From contig JAKCOZ010000007.1 of NCBI GenBank assembly GCA_022605955.1, positions 37,612,991-37,676,990 of the forward strand: 64,000 nt of DNA, written 5' to 3'. The position numbers and the translations under genes were made by a program. Source of the stretch: Rallus limicola (Eukaryota; Chordata; Aves; Gruiformes; Rallidae). This document shows positions 24,736-37,411 of the stretch, in pieces (position 1 is the first letter of the stretch; every line of letters begins with the position of its first letter). The notes beneath the pieces are model-generated. The model did no database searches. It worked only from the letters and a program-made list of their open reading frames with translations, and was not told where the DNA came from.

Positions 24736-26215
24736 TGCGTATTAGAAAATCAGATGTTTGGGAGCCCATGGTTGTAATGGGAAAAGACTTTGTTCAGTTT
24801 AATAAATTGATGTTTCCTACCCTTTTATAAGATTATTATTACAGTAGTGGTATGAGACTTGTATGTTACCTACTCATTGGGAATTACTGCAGAGAATTGA
24901 AGCAGATTTTTTTTTCTCTTTTCCAAGTACATTAACTTTTCCCAGCTTACTTTGACATGGAAACACTCTCTAATAATTGGCTTTAACAGAGCTGTCTAGC
25001 CAGGCTGAACACTAATGATAAAGCATCTTAGTTTTTCTAGCCCTAAGCATGAATTCAGAATCTCTGTTGCTATGGATGAAGTTTAACATTGAACAGAATA
25101 TCACTGAAGAAAATTGATCCTATTAAATTTACTGGTTTCACGGGTGAAACATTTTATAGACAGGCAGTAATTCTTGAGAAATAGGCTGTTAATAACGGGT
25201 AGGATGAAGCTCTTGTTTGCTTTATTGTATATACAATCTCCTGCAACAGCCAAGTATCAGAAATATTTGGAAATTGTGTAGACTGGTATAGATCATATGG
25301 ATGCCAAGTAACTTGCTTTTGCAGGGTTTTGCACAAAAAAACCCAGACTTACACACACACACAAATGTTCATATACATCCAGGAACACACAGGTAAAAAC
25401 TTGACACTCCCAAGAGATCATGGACATTAATTTTGTTATATTAACTATGATTATCAGAAATCAGAGCATTATGGAAGATAATAAGTAGCATTCATTATAC
25501 TGTTTCTTTTTTAGGAGTTGTGTGTTGTTGCTTGTTTTGTTTTAATGGCTGTGTGAGAAGATGAAGAAATGTGTCATTGCATATTTTTGCAGGGTACTGA
25601 TTTTATTGGTGACTCTGATGTGGATAAAAGGGAAAAAATGTGAAAGTAGTCCATTGGGTAAATCACAGGTATAGGGCTCAGGACATACTATGTCATCTTA
25701 ACGCTGAGTTGCTTTGTGTGCTCAAGCAAGCTGTGTTGCCTCACACACCTTCCCTGCTGATTCTGGAAATGGGCCTTGACTTCATCCAAAGTCTTGACTA
25801 TTAGAGCCTGGTAGCTAAATGCATCTTAATACAAATAATAAGTAGGCAAAAAGTAACTACATTTTCACAACTGAAAAAGAAAATAATAGGAAATCACAAA
25901 ATAATAGTTGCTCTTTTGTTCTATGGTCAACTTCTGACTATACCCAGAAACAGGTGGTTTGAATAAAGGCCTTCTGTATTTTCAAAGTTTTACTCAATCA
26001 TGTACTTTGTAATTTGTGCTTTCTCAGTGGATGGTTCACTGTAGTGAATACAGTGTTTGAAAAGAGAACCTAGAAGTGCTTATAGTAAAAGTTGGACGCT
26101 ATTTGAAACTGCTTCCATTCTTGGTTTTGCTACTGCCATCAATGCAAAAAGATAGGTTGAATCAAGTCAAGAAACAGGACATGAAACTGTCTCATGGAAT
26201 AGAAATCTTCTGAAC
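24736..26215. other. Unique AT-rich spacer
   Basis: Nothing recognised: no repeat termini and only short open frames without motifs. Confidence 0.5.
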
Positions 26216-26444
26216 TGATTTTGGCTGGGATAGAATTAATTTTCTCATAGTAGCTAGTATGGGTCTATGTTTTGCATTTGCCAGCAAAATTGTGTTGATA
26301 ACACAGGGATATTTTAATCATACATGAAGTCAAGCACCCTCTTCCACCAGTGAGTGTGCTGGAGGTGCACAAGAAGCTGAGAGGGGACACAGCCAGGACA
26401 GCAGACACCAATTGACCAAAGGGATATTTTGAACCATATTGTGT
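26216..26444 (+). mobile_element. ERVK-like LTR fragment (5' part)
   Basis: TTTTGGCTGGGATAGAATTA opens the fragment. It continues with TGTGTTGATAACACAGGGAT, GCACAAGAAGCTGAGAGG, GGACACAGCCAGGACAGC and ACCAATTGACCAAAGGGATA. The order is the same as in the LTRs at 45.9 and 63.6 kb. It stops where a reversed CR1 begins, and the rest of the LTR does not reappear beyond the two CR1 copies. Confidence 0.8.
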
Positions 26445-26966
26445 CACAAAATCATAGAATGATTATGGTTGGAAGCGACCTTAAAGAACATGAAGTTCCA
26501 ACCCCCTGCCATGCAGGGTCACCTCTCACTAGACCAGGCTGCTCAAGGCCCCATTCAACTTGGCCTTGAACACTTCCAGGGAGGGAGCAGCCACCACCTC
26601 CCTGGGCAACCTGTGCCAGTGTCTCACCACACTCACAGTGAAGAATTTTTCCTAGTATCCAATCTAAATCTAATCCCTTCCAATCTAAAACCATTCCCCC
26701 TTGTCCTATCACTACATGCCCTTCTAAAGAGTCCCTTCCCAGCTTTCTTGTAGCCCCCTTCAGGTACTGGAAGCCACTATAAGGTCTCCCCTAAGCCTTC
26801 TTTACGCTGAACAACCCCAACTCTCTCAGCCTGTCTTCATAGGAGAGGTGTTCCAGCCCCCCAGTCATCCTCATGGCCCTCCTCTGGACCTGTTCCAATG
26901 TTTCCATGTCCTTATGTTTGGGACTCCAGAACAATACTCAAGATGGGAGGGTGTCACAAGAGAGAC
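26445..26966 (-). mobile_element. CR1 LINE 3' part (reversed)
   Basis: It starts CACAAAATCATAGAATGATT, then shows GTTGGAAGCGACCTTAAAG, CCTGGGCAACCTGTGCCAG, CCCCTTGTCCTATCACTAC and CTCAGCCTGTCTTCATAGG in the order of a reversed CR1 tail. About 520 bp remain, covering the 3' UTR and the end of ORF2. The 94- and 86-codon frames inside are CR1 shadows. Confidence 0.93.
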
Positions 26967-26989
26967 CTAAGTATGTGACTATATTAAAG

Positions 26990-27405
26990 TCACAGAATCA
27001 CAGAATTGTAGGGGTTGGAAGGGACCTCCAGAGATCAGCAAGTCCAACCCCCCTGCCAAAGCAGGGTCCCTAGGACAGGTCACACAGGTCGGTGTCCAGA
27101 CGGGTCTTGAATATCTCCAGAGAAGGAGACTCCACACCCCCCTGGGCAGCCTGTCCCAGGGCTCTGTCATCCTCACTGTGAAAAAGTTCTTGTGCATATT
27201 GGTGTGGAACTTCCTGTGCTTTAACTTGAAGCCATTGCCCCTTGTCCTGTCTCCACAGACCACGGAAAAGGGGCTGGCTATTTCCCCTTGAGTCCCTCAC
27301 TTGAGATATTTATAAACATTAATCATATTCCCTCTTAGCCTTTTCTCAAGGGTCAACAGCCTGAAAAGCCCTTTAGCAACTCTCTTTCCTATTCTACAAA
27401 ATTTG
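26990..27405 (-). mobile_element. CR1 LINE 3' part (reversed), second copy
   Basis: A fresh CR1 end, TCACAGAATCACAGAATTGT, starts 24 bp after the previous copy fades. It is followed by GGGGTTGGAAGGGACCTCCA, TCTTGAATATCTCCAGAGAA, CCTGGGCAGCCTGTCCCAG and CCTTGTCCTGTCTCCACAG. The 3'-UTR sequence differs from its neighbour, so it is a separate insertion of a different CR1 subfamily and not a tandem duplication. Confidence 0.93.
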
Positions 27406-29608
27406 TTCATGCTTGATGAACATATAGCTGATTCATGGCTTGATGAAATACATAGCTGATTTTCTAGTTTTGCTACCAGTAGAAATGTAAATATGAGAAA
27501 TACTACTTTATATGGTTTGTTTTGGTTTGGGTTTTTTTCGGATATATCTCTAAAGATGGTGTCTCTGAGAAGAAAACTGGCACACCAGCAACATTTTTAG
27601 GGTTCCAAAGACTTTTTTGTCTTTTTTCAACAGGATAATTATAATGATAGCATATCATATGAAATGGCAACGTCAGCTGACTTATTTTTGTCCCCCTTGA
27701 AAGGATATAGAGGAGAAAAAGTAAAATCTTTAGAAAATGGTCCTGACCTACAAGCTCAAGGAAAAATCTTGAAATCCTCTCACTGAAGTTTAAATTCTTT
27801 TCTCTTTCTGATGTCACATTTCTCTGAGGTAGACATTGAGAATGAATGATATATCTCCTCTAGTTTTTACTTCTTTATGTGGAAAGATGTAAGAGTTTTA
27901 AAATTTTTGTGATTAATGAATTTAAGTAATCATGTTGATTGATAGACCAAGTTTTCAAATGTGATTTTGAATATCCCTTTGGAAAAAATAAACCCAAAGC
28001 AATCAGCCCAAAAGGAAACTACTTAGAAGTGATTACTCCCATATTAAAGTCTGGACTATTGCAATTATAAAAGTTTAGCAACAACTCTGGTGACCATCTG
28101 GAGTTTAGTAATCTATGTCAATTTTCTGTAAATTAATGGCTAATAATGAAACAGCTTCATTTTTTGATTTGTGGATTAACAGTTGTTTTAAATATCTTAA
28201 AATCCTGTTGTTTAAGAGGTGAAGGAAAAAAGGAGGAAAAATTCAGATTTTGTAATATACAAAACTCTTGTTTTAAACTTTGTCATACCTTCATTTTTGC
28301 TCCTTATTATGTATTGATTTTGTAGCAGATCTGATGTGTATATGTAAAGTGAGATGAGTGAATTTGAGCAGAGGAGAAGCCATTTCACTGTTTTTTTTTT
28401 AATGCCTCATTTTTGCTTTCACTTTGCCTCTGAAAAAGAAGAAAGTTTCTGAGGCAAACAGGATTTTGTCAAAAATGTGTGCTTGGATTCTAGTTCATTG
28501 TGCCTCAATCTGAATCACACAGGCAGCAGGGTCTTGGAGCCAAAGCTTTCATCCTGATCACCCCTACCTTCTTAAGTCCTTATATACATTATACATTTTT
28601 CTTCCATACAGTGAACACAGAGGTATACACATATCTATGTATTAGCATGTATATATAAATATATGTATATACATAGACTTGTAAAATGTATATTTATATG
28701 GGTATATTTCTCCCCTGAAATCTTTGTGAAAGCTATAGTAATGAATAACAGAATTATTTCTGCTACTTTAATAACAAATATACCCTAATAGTTTAAAAAG
28801 CAGAAGGAAGGTGGAAAAGTACCTTTATTTTTAATATTTTCTTTATTTAAAATTATATTTTGAATTTTTAAAGTTTTATTCTCAGTGGATATGGATTCCT
28901 CACATGCACATACACTCAAGTACAAATAATGTCAACCCCAAGTAAAAGACATGTTTCAATGGATGTGACTGGTTTCCATGTTTTCCTCACCTCTCAGATA
29001 TTCCATGACAATTTTGCCTGCCAGGGTCCAAGGATTACAATACTTTAAAAATTCTGAATGGGACATGTTGCCACAATATATTTCCACAACCTTATGAAAA
29101 GGCAACACTTTTCTATACACTGCCTCCTGTTAGAAAATGAAAGAAATTCAAGGTCTTGTATGTTCTCTTCAAAGTATTCCAGCACTTGGCTTAGGATACT
29201 TAAGGGAAAAGAAAAAATCACCTAAATCTTTGAGGTGAAGAACCTGGTTGACAGTTTCAGTCCCTTGGCACAAGGGAGCTCTCTGCAGGTACAGAAAAGC
29301 AAATGAGAGAAAAATGGAATATTTTCAGGGGGCAGTCCAAGGCTGCAAAGTAATTCACTTTAGAAACTTGAAACTGTCATAAGTGTCACCACTTCTCACT
29401 TTAAGTGCTCTCTCTCACAATACCTGGCAACACATCGCTGAAGAAAAGGAAAACGCAAAACAAAGTAAGTCACAGCATTTCAGGTACTTCTTTTGCAGGG
29501 GGTGGTTGAGAGAAAAATAATCCATTAAAGTTGTTAGTCATACCATTTTAAACACTGTGAAATATTTTAGGATACTATAAATATGGTCTAATATAGAATA
29601 ACAGCAGA

Positions 29609-29653
29609 ATAGGATAGGATAGGATAGGATAGGATAGGATAGGATAGGATAGG
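29609..29653 (+). repeat. (AGGAT)n pentanucleotide microsatellite
   Basis: Eight uninterrupted AGGAT units plus partial units at each end. Confidence 0.95.
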
Positions 29654-31473
29654 GTTTGAAAAGTTTAATTTAATATACGGAAATGGTGCTATCTCATGTG
29701 TAGGAAGATAAACATTATACCTGTAGTATATAATAACCTTATCCCTAAAGACAAAACATGCATTGGCAGCACTCCATGATGGGTGATTTCATGAATATTT
29801 TTCAGCATTTTCTTGTGTTCTCCATTCTGTCTCTGTGCAGCCACCTGTAATCACGTGCTTTATTCTCACAGTATAATTGCACTTGTTGTGGTGCTTGTAC
29901 AATGCCCAGTTTAATAAATCTTTGTTTCTGCAGTGAAATTACTACCACAGCACAAGAACTGTGGCTGCTAAAAACTATCAATCCATATTTTGTGTTCTTT
30001 GGTTAATATATAAAAGGCATAGAGTTGAAGTAGGTTGGTACAGAGTTCAGTAGGACTTGGGTGTGACCTGTTCAGATCCAAAGCATTCATCTCCTGCTAT
30101 TTGAAATAAATGTAGATTCCCTCCTTATGTAGCTACAGTACTGTCCCTGTGTGCTAACAAGTGCAAAAGTCATTGCCTTGTTTCCTGCATACTTATTCAA
30201 TATTTGTTTCAGAGCATTTTTTTCATGTTTCCTCTCTGACTAATGAGCCACCCTTCCCCTGTTCCTCTGCCAGAGTGAATTTCTAGCTTGTTTTCTTCAC
30301 TTTAAACACAAAATTACTTAGGGCAGTGAGATTTCATTTTATTTATTTTTAATTCTATCACAATTTCTTTCTACATGAACACAGAAGTTTCAGCTTACTG
30401 CTCTCACTAACAGCTCTGAAATGGTTAACTATGTAAATCTACCAGGGAGGGGGAATCTTTAAAGGCACCTAGACTGTTGCTTGATTTTTGTTGCTGTTGC
30501 CTAAGGTAAGCTCCACTCCTGGGGCACAACAGTAGTGAAGAAAAGATGAAAGATCCACCCTTTGGCAGCTCCTGTACCTAGTCCTCCCTATAACCAGTAC
30601 AAAGGTGAAGCTCAAAGAATTTGTAAGGGATTGTAGTGAAGCAAGCATGGAAAAGGTAGATGGATACTGTTTTAATGGAAAACACACACGTATTAAGGTT
30701 AGTCATTCAGTGGTAGAAACAGAAGGCAATATAGGACAAATGTTAGAAGTACTTTATGTAGGAGCAATGAGCTTCTCAGACCTTTTTTAACTTTTATTTT
30801 CCAGGGTTTGCATGAGGAATGTTTTGCTTTCTGTACTTTACTCAGAACACATAATACCAAAAAGGAACAAAGGAATTTACTAAGTGAGTTTACTAAAGAT
30901 ATGCAGTCATGGGACCCCTGTCTGTATAACGACCGCTGCAGTTGGTATCTTTTTCCAATTTTGTTAGCTCTCAGATGGTTGCATTTGGGCTTTGGCAAGA
31001 TGTAGATTGGATAAAAATGTAGCTGGCAAAAGAAACCATGTTATAAATCCTTTACCATTGTGCATGATCCTCATTTTAGCAGGAACTTCACATTAAGTAT
31101 TCTCTAATATATAAAGATACTTGCCATAAGTTATGTCTAATGTTCAGCTGTCCATAAATTATACATTAAAAACCACTCCCTTCAATCTGTACCCTGAAGA
31201 AACAGAAAACTAACCTGAAAAATTCTTATACCCAGACTATCATGGACCCCACCTCAAAGCCTCTGAGACACTGACACATTGTAGACAAGATACTTGTTAA
31301 AGTGACCCAGAAGGGAAAAGAATGCTCAGAAAGAATATGTCTTTGTGTTCCCTCTCCAGGACTCAAAATGTACTGGACTGTTACTAATACTATTTCACAC
31401 TTAAAGAAAGAAAGAGAAAAGTAAAATCCTAACAGATTCTTAAGCTATTTGTCATGGATAGCAGTCTGCAAGG

Positions 31474-31508
31474 GAAAAAGAAAAAAAAAAAGAAGAAAAA
31501 AGAAAAAT
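31474..31508 (+). repeat. A-rich low-complexity tract
   Basis: Poly-A with G interruptions. It lies at the start of a lysine-rich 77-codon frame (31454-31687) that is a composition artefact. Confidence 0.85.
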
Positions 31509-31590
31509 ATGTGAAGGCTCATGCAAGAACTAGAGAACTCAGCATAATGAAATTAAATTTGCTTGCATACACTGACTTCATTCCTTCCAG

Positions 31591-31662
31591 AAAAAAAAAA
31601 AAAAAAAAACAAACAAAAAAAACCAAAAAAAAACCAAAAAAAAAAACCAAAAAAAATAAACC
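31591..31662 (+). repeat. Poly-A / (AAAAAACC)n tract
   Basis: Nineteen uninterrupted A's, then A-runs separated by CC or C. The sequence upstream gives no sign of a processed gene copy. Confidence 0.9.
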
Positions 31663-32171
31663 TCCTCTATCAAGGAGACATTGTTAACTTTGGGCAAATA
31701 TTCTGTTCAGCTGAGCCACACAATAATTGTTAAAAATTTTGAAGACAACTATATTGGCAGCCATTAAAGACAGAGACGTTCACTCAGAGGCTAATGAACT
31801 GGGATGTGAATTTCCTCTCACAAAGCTAAGTATGGTAAATGTAGCCTCAGGAGATGAAGCAGGAACTGTGAAACACATGACAAATATCACTTGTATTTGT
31901 TTCACTTTCCAAGGAAACAAAAATTATGTTTTGCATTTCTAGCTCCTGTTTAAGATGGGTAGTTTCAGTATTGTCTCTGCAAGGGAAGTACCCTTAGCTC
32001 TGTGGGTATTCCACTTCTGCAAGTGGAATAACCTGAAACTTATGAACATTTTTATTATGAAATACTATGAGTGATAAACCCAAGAAAAGTAGTCTGTTCT
32101 TCAATTGTAAGTTCACCTAGAAATAGTTTTTCTTTTAATTGTGCAGTGGGTGGTAAAAAAAACAAAAAGAA

Positions 32172-32690
32172 GTCACAAAATGATTTGGGTTGGAAGGGGC
32201 CTTTAAAGATCATCAGGTCAAACTCCCTTTCCAGGGGCAGGAACATCTTCAGCCTGGAGAAAATAGGCTCAGGGGAGATCTTATAGCGGCCTTCCAGTAC
32301 CTGAAGGAGCTTACAAGAAAGATGGGGAGGCACTTTTTAGAAGGACATGTTTAGAAGGGATGAGGGGGAATGGTTTTAAATTGGAAGGGGTTTCTTTTAG
32401 ATTGGATGTTAGGAAGAAATTCTTCACTATGAGGGTGGTGAGGCACTGAAACAAGTTGCCCAGGGAAGTGTGGATGTCCCCTCCCTGGAAGTGTTCAAGG
32501 CCAGGTTAGATGGAGCCTTGAGCGGCCTGGTCTAGTGAGAAGTGTCCCCATCCATGGCAGGGGGGTTGGAACTTGATGACCTTTAAGGTCCCTTCCTATC
32601 CAAACCATTCTGTGATTCTGTGATGTTGCTCAAAGCCCTGTTGAATCTGACACAGAACACTTCCAGTGATGGGGCATCCACAACAGATTA
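32172..32690 (-). mobile_element. CR1 LINE (reversed), split by a second CR1
   Basis: The left piece (32172 to about 32249) starts GTCACAAAATGATTTGGGTT and continues with GGAAGGGGCCTTTAAAGATC, a reversed CR1 3' end. The right piece (about 32624-32690) continues the same element with TTGCTCAAAGCCCTGTTGAA, GAACACTTCCAGTGATGGGG and CATCCACAAC. Between them lies a plus-strand CR1. The order of pieces agrees with an interrupted single element. Confidence 0.85.
32250..32623 (+). mobile_element. CR1 LINE 3' part nested inside a reversed CR1
   Basis: It begins CAGCCTGGAGAAAATAGGCT and runs through GGGGAGATCTTATAGCGGCC, GGTTAGATGGAGCCTTGAGC, CCTTTAAGGTCCCTTCCTAT and CCATTCTGTGATTCTGTGAT. It ends with the double octamer at about 32606-32623. 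Only the last ~375 bp of the element are present. Confidence 0.9.
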
Positions 32691-35600
32691 AGTGAAATTA
32701 TTTGGAAGTCTTTTGGGGCAGAGGTCAGGAAGAATTATTTTTAATACTGATTTCTGTATAAAACCAGTTTTGTGGCTATTATCATATTGGTATTGGTAGA
32801 GAGTGAGAAACTCCTGCAAACAGTCATAAAAATGTGTGGAAATTTCACTCTCACCTTTAGTGAGAAGACTCATTTATGAAAGTGTAAGCCTGACTAAAGG
32901 ATGATTTTCTGTTGGAGCCTGATTTTCTGTTGCCTTTTGTGTTTCCAAAAAAGGAACAGAGATCATGGTGTGGTTTGAGTTTGCTGCAATGAGGAAAACC
33001 TGGCTATTGAAGGCTTTCACACAAAGTGATAAAATGTACCAGAAAATGAGCACAATGGACGAGTTTTCAAGAGAAAATGAATAGAAGACTGGAAGCCTCT
33101 GCATGATCTTCAGGACTGGTTTCAATATAGGAAAACTGCATATGAAAGAGCAACAGCTATATAAAAGAACAGCATGGATAAAGAAGGAACATGACAGGAA
33201 AGAAGAAAGAAATAATGTATAGAAGAACATCTGTAGAGCAAGCAGTACATACAATGAAGTTATTGTAGATAATCCAGCTAGGAAAATGAATTAAATCAGT
33301 GAGACACAAGTGAAATATTTGTTCACCAAAGAAACACGGGCAACGCAGTGACAGAATATGAACTGCTGGTACAGTATGTGAAAACTGCTATGAAGAGATC
33401 ACAGGAACATGGTACATTAGTAGATAGGACTGTAAAGCAAGTTGTGGTGGGTTTGTTATATTTCTTAAAAACATAAATCAGGGAGGCAGTCAAAACAGCT
33501 TGATGTGATATTTTGAGAAGAAAAAGATAATCCTGTAAATTAAAGACGCTCGACAAAATTTTTAGGAAGACTTGTACTGGTGTTTTTACTCTCAGTAAAT
33601 CCTTTATTGGTAGTGTCACGTGAAACAGGTAAAGGAATTTCATAGGAAATAAATCTCTTCATGGTCCAGCTTGTCCTTGGGTTATGAGAGGGGTTGGGAG
33701 TGGTGAGGAGTCAGAGTGACTGCTAATTTGCACTATAAATCCAGTTATGTTCACTTACTGAACTACCACGATTGTGAATTCACAAAGAGGGCAAGTACTG
33801 TTCAGTCTGGTTGTGTTCATGAATTATCATGGTCAGACTCACAAGGTTTGGTCGTTTTCAGCTGGGAAATACTGGGGTTAGATTAATGAATGGTGCTGTT
33901 TCTTGGGATTACAGAATGCAGGTTCTCTGGACTGCCAGTGATAATCCACTGTCTACAAAAGCATGTGTAACTAACATAGAACACAAGACAGCATGAAGTT
34001 ACACATGAAGCAACATAAAACCAGTTGAGCAATATAAATATTTAGCTATAGAGATTTCTAAGTTACCTAAGATAGATAAATGCTCAAATCTCAGCCAAGG
34101 TGTCCCTGTGGGTGGGGAAGAGAGGCTCAGTCTGTCAACTGATTGCAGAAGTCAGCGATGGTTCATGATGGTATCTTCTTGACTTGTTGCAATGGTATCT
34201 TCCCTAACATACCTCTGGTTTGGGACTACTTTTTACCTATCAGGTGAAGCTTGAGTGATTCTAGTTATGCATATCTTTGTTGTGATTTGTGTAAATTTTT
34301 CTCACTTCATGTTTAAAGGTATAGGCTAAGAGAAATTCAGAGCACATGCTCAATGAGGTGAGGTTGCACCTTGGAGGCCGGTAGTTTTGAGGATGGAGGT
34401 GTGGTTTGGTATTATAATTATATTATAATGAGCAAAAGTTGACCTGAAGAACATCATCTGGTCAGGAAAATTATGAATTGCTAGCTCAGTTCTGGTTCAG
34501 TTCTCACTCAGAGCAGAAACAATGCAGTGTCTTGGTACTATAATACACCAGGTCCCCATAGATCACAGAAGTTAGCCACAGAATCTGCATTACTCGCATG
34601 TACTGTTCTCTCAGTGTTAGCACATCAAGCTCCCCTGATGTTGCCAACCTCCAAAATTGCTTAGGGAATTTACTGCAACATGGATTTTTGTCATATAAGC
34701 CGCTCTTCATGCTGGAATTTTCTTGAATGTTGAACCATTTCTTAAACTGTGAACATAAGTTGTAATTTTAAGTCACCTCCAGTAATTATTCCACAGGTAA
34801 GTGTGTGCTGTAGATCTCAGTAAATTGGATTTTGTGTGGACAGAAATGGGGAATATCTTAGAAAATCTTTCCCTGTTGATACCAGTATTGTTTATTAGTG
34901 TATGACATATAGTGGTGGTAAAAACCTGTGAGGAATTGTTAGCAAGCAGAAGGGTTAGAATATTTTATAGGCAAAATGGTTTAATTTAAGGACAGAAATA
35001 GTAAATACAATATTAACTTTGGTCATATAATCTGAAAAGTCAGCCAATTGAAGACTAACAAAAATAGTACCTACTACAAATCATTGCAATTAGAGAAGAT
35101 TTGGAGCAGCCAAATTTAACACATGCATAAAAGAGGACTGTATCATCATCTAAATTATGTAGCAAACTTCACCTGCCATTGTGTTAGGCAAGGATAAAAG
35201 CTCATTCAGAATAGTGTGTATCATTCTGTCCATTATTTGCCAAAAACTGAGTTGAAAAAGGATCTTGTGGAGATAAAGGTTACTGTAGTAAGTGCAATGA
35301 GAGACAAGTACTTGCCTATCTGTATTGCATATAAAAATAATTGTTTTGTTTTAGCAAGAGAGACTAACAATATTGTCCATGAATATAGCAGGAAGAGAAG
35401 CATCAGAAGAGGTGAAATAAGCTTTTATATTATAAGGTACTGTCATCAAAGGAGATGAATCAGTAGAGCTTAGCTTTGAATGCTACAATGGTGGTCCTCC
35501 CTAGTCAAGTTGTAGCAGTGAATTAATAAAGCTTGGTAAATGTCGTAAGAAAATAAATGCTGATTTTCATGTTAAATTTTAAAATGTAATGTTACTGGAA

Positions 35601-36549
35601 TATTTGGAACAGAAAAGCTATCTTGTTATTTTGTATTGTGTGCTGGTTCCAGTGCCATTTCACTCAAGGACAGAAGGACTTGCAAACTATCCACAAAAAT
35701 ATTCACAAAAATCCTCTCAGAACATGACTGGGATTTTGCTTTTTAGACAATATCTTTCAGGGTAACTCCATTTCTTCATTGTGCTTGCCCGAGTGGGTTA
35801 CCATGGTGATTAGGAGAGTCTGGGAATTAACTTTGTTTTATTATTATTGTGGAACATTCATATGTGAGCTGATGAGCTGTATTTCAAAACCAGACCTTGA
35901 AGAGACAATAACAAATTGGGGATTAGCAGCTTTTCCTCAGTAAAAGATAAAGAGCAACCTAGATTAAAGAACACCAGATCTGTAATTGATGGATTGAATC
36001 ATCAGTGATTTCACTCAAGTCATACCTATTTAAATCAGCCAGAAATCCAACTCAGTGTGATGTTAATTTCCCACCAAAAAGCAATAGGATATACAAACAG
36101 TACAGAAATAAAACAGCAAAACCAGTTAAACAAACTAGCTGCCAAATGGTGTATGTTCTTCCAATGACCACTATCTGCAACACCCTGCTCTATTAATGAA
36201 AATATTCCCTTTCTCTGTTATTTCAGTTGCAGTTGTTATTTCTCTTGTTAAAGCATGGGTAACGATGACAACAGTAACATTCTCTGATTATATCTAGGTA
36301 AGAAATATTCCTCTTAACCTGAAGAAATGGAGGCAATTTTTTGGAAATAAAATACCAGGAATTTAGTAGATGTTATCCAGATGGATGTACACTTCTCATT
36401 ATAATTAGACATTTGTCTGCTCTTTATACATTTTCTACTCGACTGACAGCTGAAAGAATCTTTAGGAGTATCTATGTAAATGGAGGAGACTACTGACATG
36501 AAAAATGTGTAATTAATGAAAAGGTAGAAAATTTGAAGAGGGAAATACA
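32691..36549. other. Mostly unique intergenic DNA
   Basis: No element recognised with confidence. Two minus-strand open frames of 126 and 106 codons (32874-33254 and 33323-33643) lie opposite a purine-rich plus strand and show no domain. The stretch at about 33690-34740 is somewhat LTR-like in composition but could not be matched to the other LTRs here. Confidence 0.45.
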
Positions 36550-37134
36550 ACACTATGGCTGGCTGCCAGAAGCCAACCCAGGTGCTCTCTCACTCCTCCT
36601 ACCTGACATGCAGCAAAAAAATTGTGGGTCAAGACAAGGACAAATACCGTCCCATTTAATACACACTTTACTTGGAGAAGATAATTCAATTTAATACCAG
36701 TTAAAAATATTATAGGACAGAGAGGGAAAAAAGCTCCAACCAAACTAAATAAAGCCCTTTCCCCCACCCCTCCCTCTTCACAGGTTAAACTTCCTTTCTT
36801 CATTCCCAGCTCTTCTACCTCCTCCTCTCTAAGTGGCACAGGGAAATCAGAATGGGATTTGTGGTCCATTCATAACACTTCATCTCTGCCACTCCTTCAT
36901 GTTGTTCCCCTGCTCCAGCATAGGCCCTCTACACAGAATTATAGTCCTTCCAGAATGGACTGTTCCAGTGTGGGTTCCCCACAGGTCCTGCCAGGAGCCT
37001 TCTCTTGTCTGCATTCCTCTCCACAGGCCTCAGGTCCTTACAGGAGCCTGCTCCATCATGGAATGTATATCTGCTCCACTGTGTGCCTCCACAGAGTGCA
37101 GGGGGACAGCCTAATTTGCCATGGTCATCTCCAA

Positions 37135-37140
37135 GGGCTG
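37135..37140 (+). repeat. Target-site duplication GGGCTG, left copy
   Basis: Identical to 37406-37411. In the host LTR family this hexamer is part of the single-copy motif GGGCTGCAG, which confirms duplication on insertion. Confidence 0.93.
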
Positions 37141-37405
37141 TGTCAGTAGTTAGGGCCTGGCGGTTGGAAGATGTCGTGCTATACGGAAATGTGAGACCCC
37201 TCTCCAGATAGCCAAGAGCATTTAGCTCATGACGTAAGCAGGCGGAAGTGAGGTTGTAAACCTAAGCTATATAATGCTGTGCCACTCATCAATAAACACC
37301 ATTTGCCGTCCACCACACTGGTGTCTGTGAGCAGATGGCCCGAGTGGGTAGGATTGGTTGCCGTGCTGTTCCTTAACCAGGTCGCCATGCCTCCTGAAGG
37401 CAACA
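37141..37405 (+). mobile_element. Short alpharetrovirus-like solo LTR nested in another LTR
   Basis: A 265-bp unit begins TGTCAGTAGTTAGGG and ends GAAGGCAACA (TG...CA). It is flanked by exact 6-bp direct repeats GGGCTG (37135-37140 and 37406-37411), a size usual for alpha- and betaretroviral integration. Inside are a TATATAA box (37268-37274) and AATAAA (37291-37296), then CACCATTTGCCGTCCACCAC and ACTGGTGTC. A poly(A) signal just downstream of TATA in a very short LTR is the layout of avian alpharetroviral LTRs. It is a solo LTR with no internal viral genes. The family assignment rests on layout. Confidence 0.9.
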
Positions 37406-37411
37406 GGGCTG
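37406..37411 (+). repeat. Target-site duplication GGGCTG, right copy
   Basis: Matches 37135-37140 exactly. The sequence continues directly into the rest of the host LTR. Confidence 0.93.

Larger units (their letters stand above)
27406..32171. other. AT-rich unique intergenic DNA
   Basis: No recognised transposon or gene over about 4.8 kb. It contains (AGGAT)n at 29609-29653, TA-rich low-complexity DNA at about 28620-28690, and A-rich tracts at 31474-31508 and 31591-31662. Open frames of 60-104 codons have no recognisable motifs. Confidence 0.5.

Noticed and set aside
26445..27405. Tandem duplication of a CR1
   Set aside because: The two copies have distinct 3'-UTR sequences and separate octamer ends, so they are two insertions of different subfamilies.
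31591..31662. Poly-A tail of a processed pseudogene
   Set aside because: The upstream 500 bp show no coding similarity or poly(A) signal in the expected position, and CC-interrupted A-runs are typical of a simple repeat.
31454..31687. Lysine-rich 77-codon frame
   Set aside because: Produced by two poly-A simple repeats.
33690..34740. Possible further ERV LTR
   Set aside because: Composition and a few phrases look LTR-like, but I could not match ordered blocks to any other LTR in the window or find termini.
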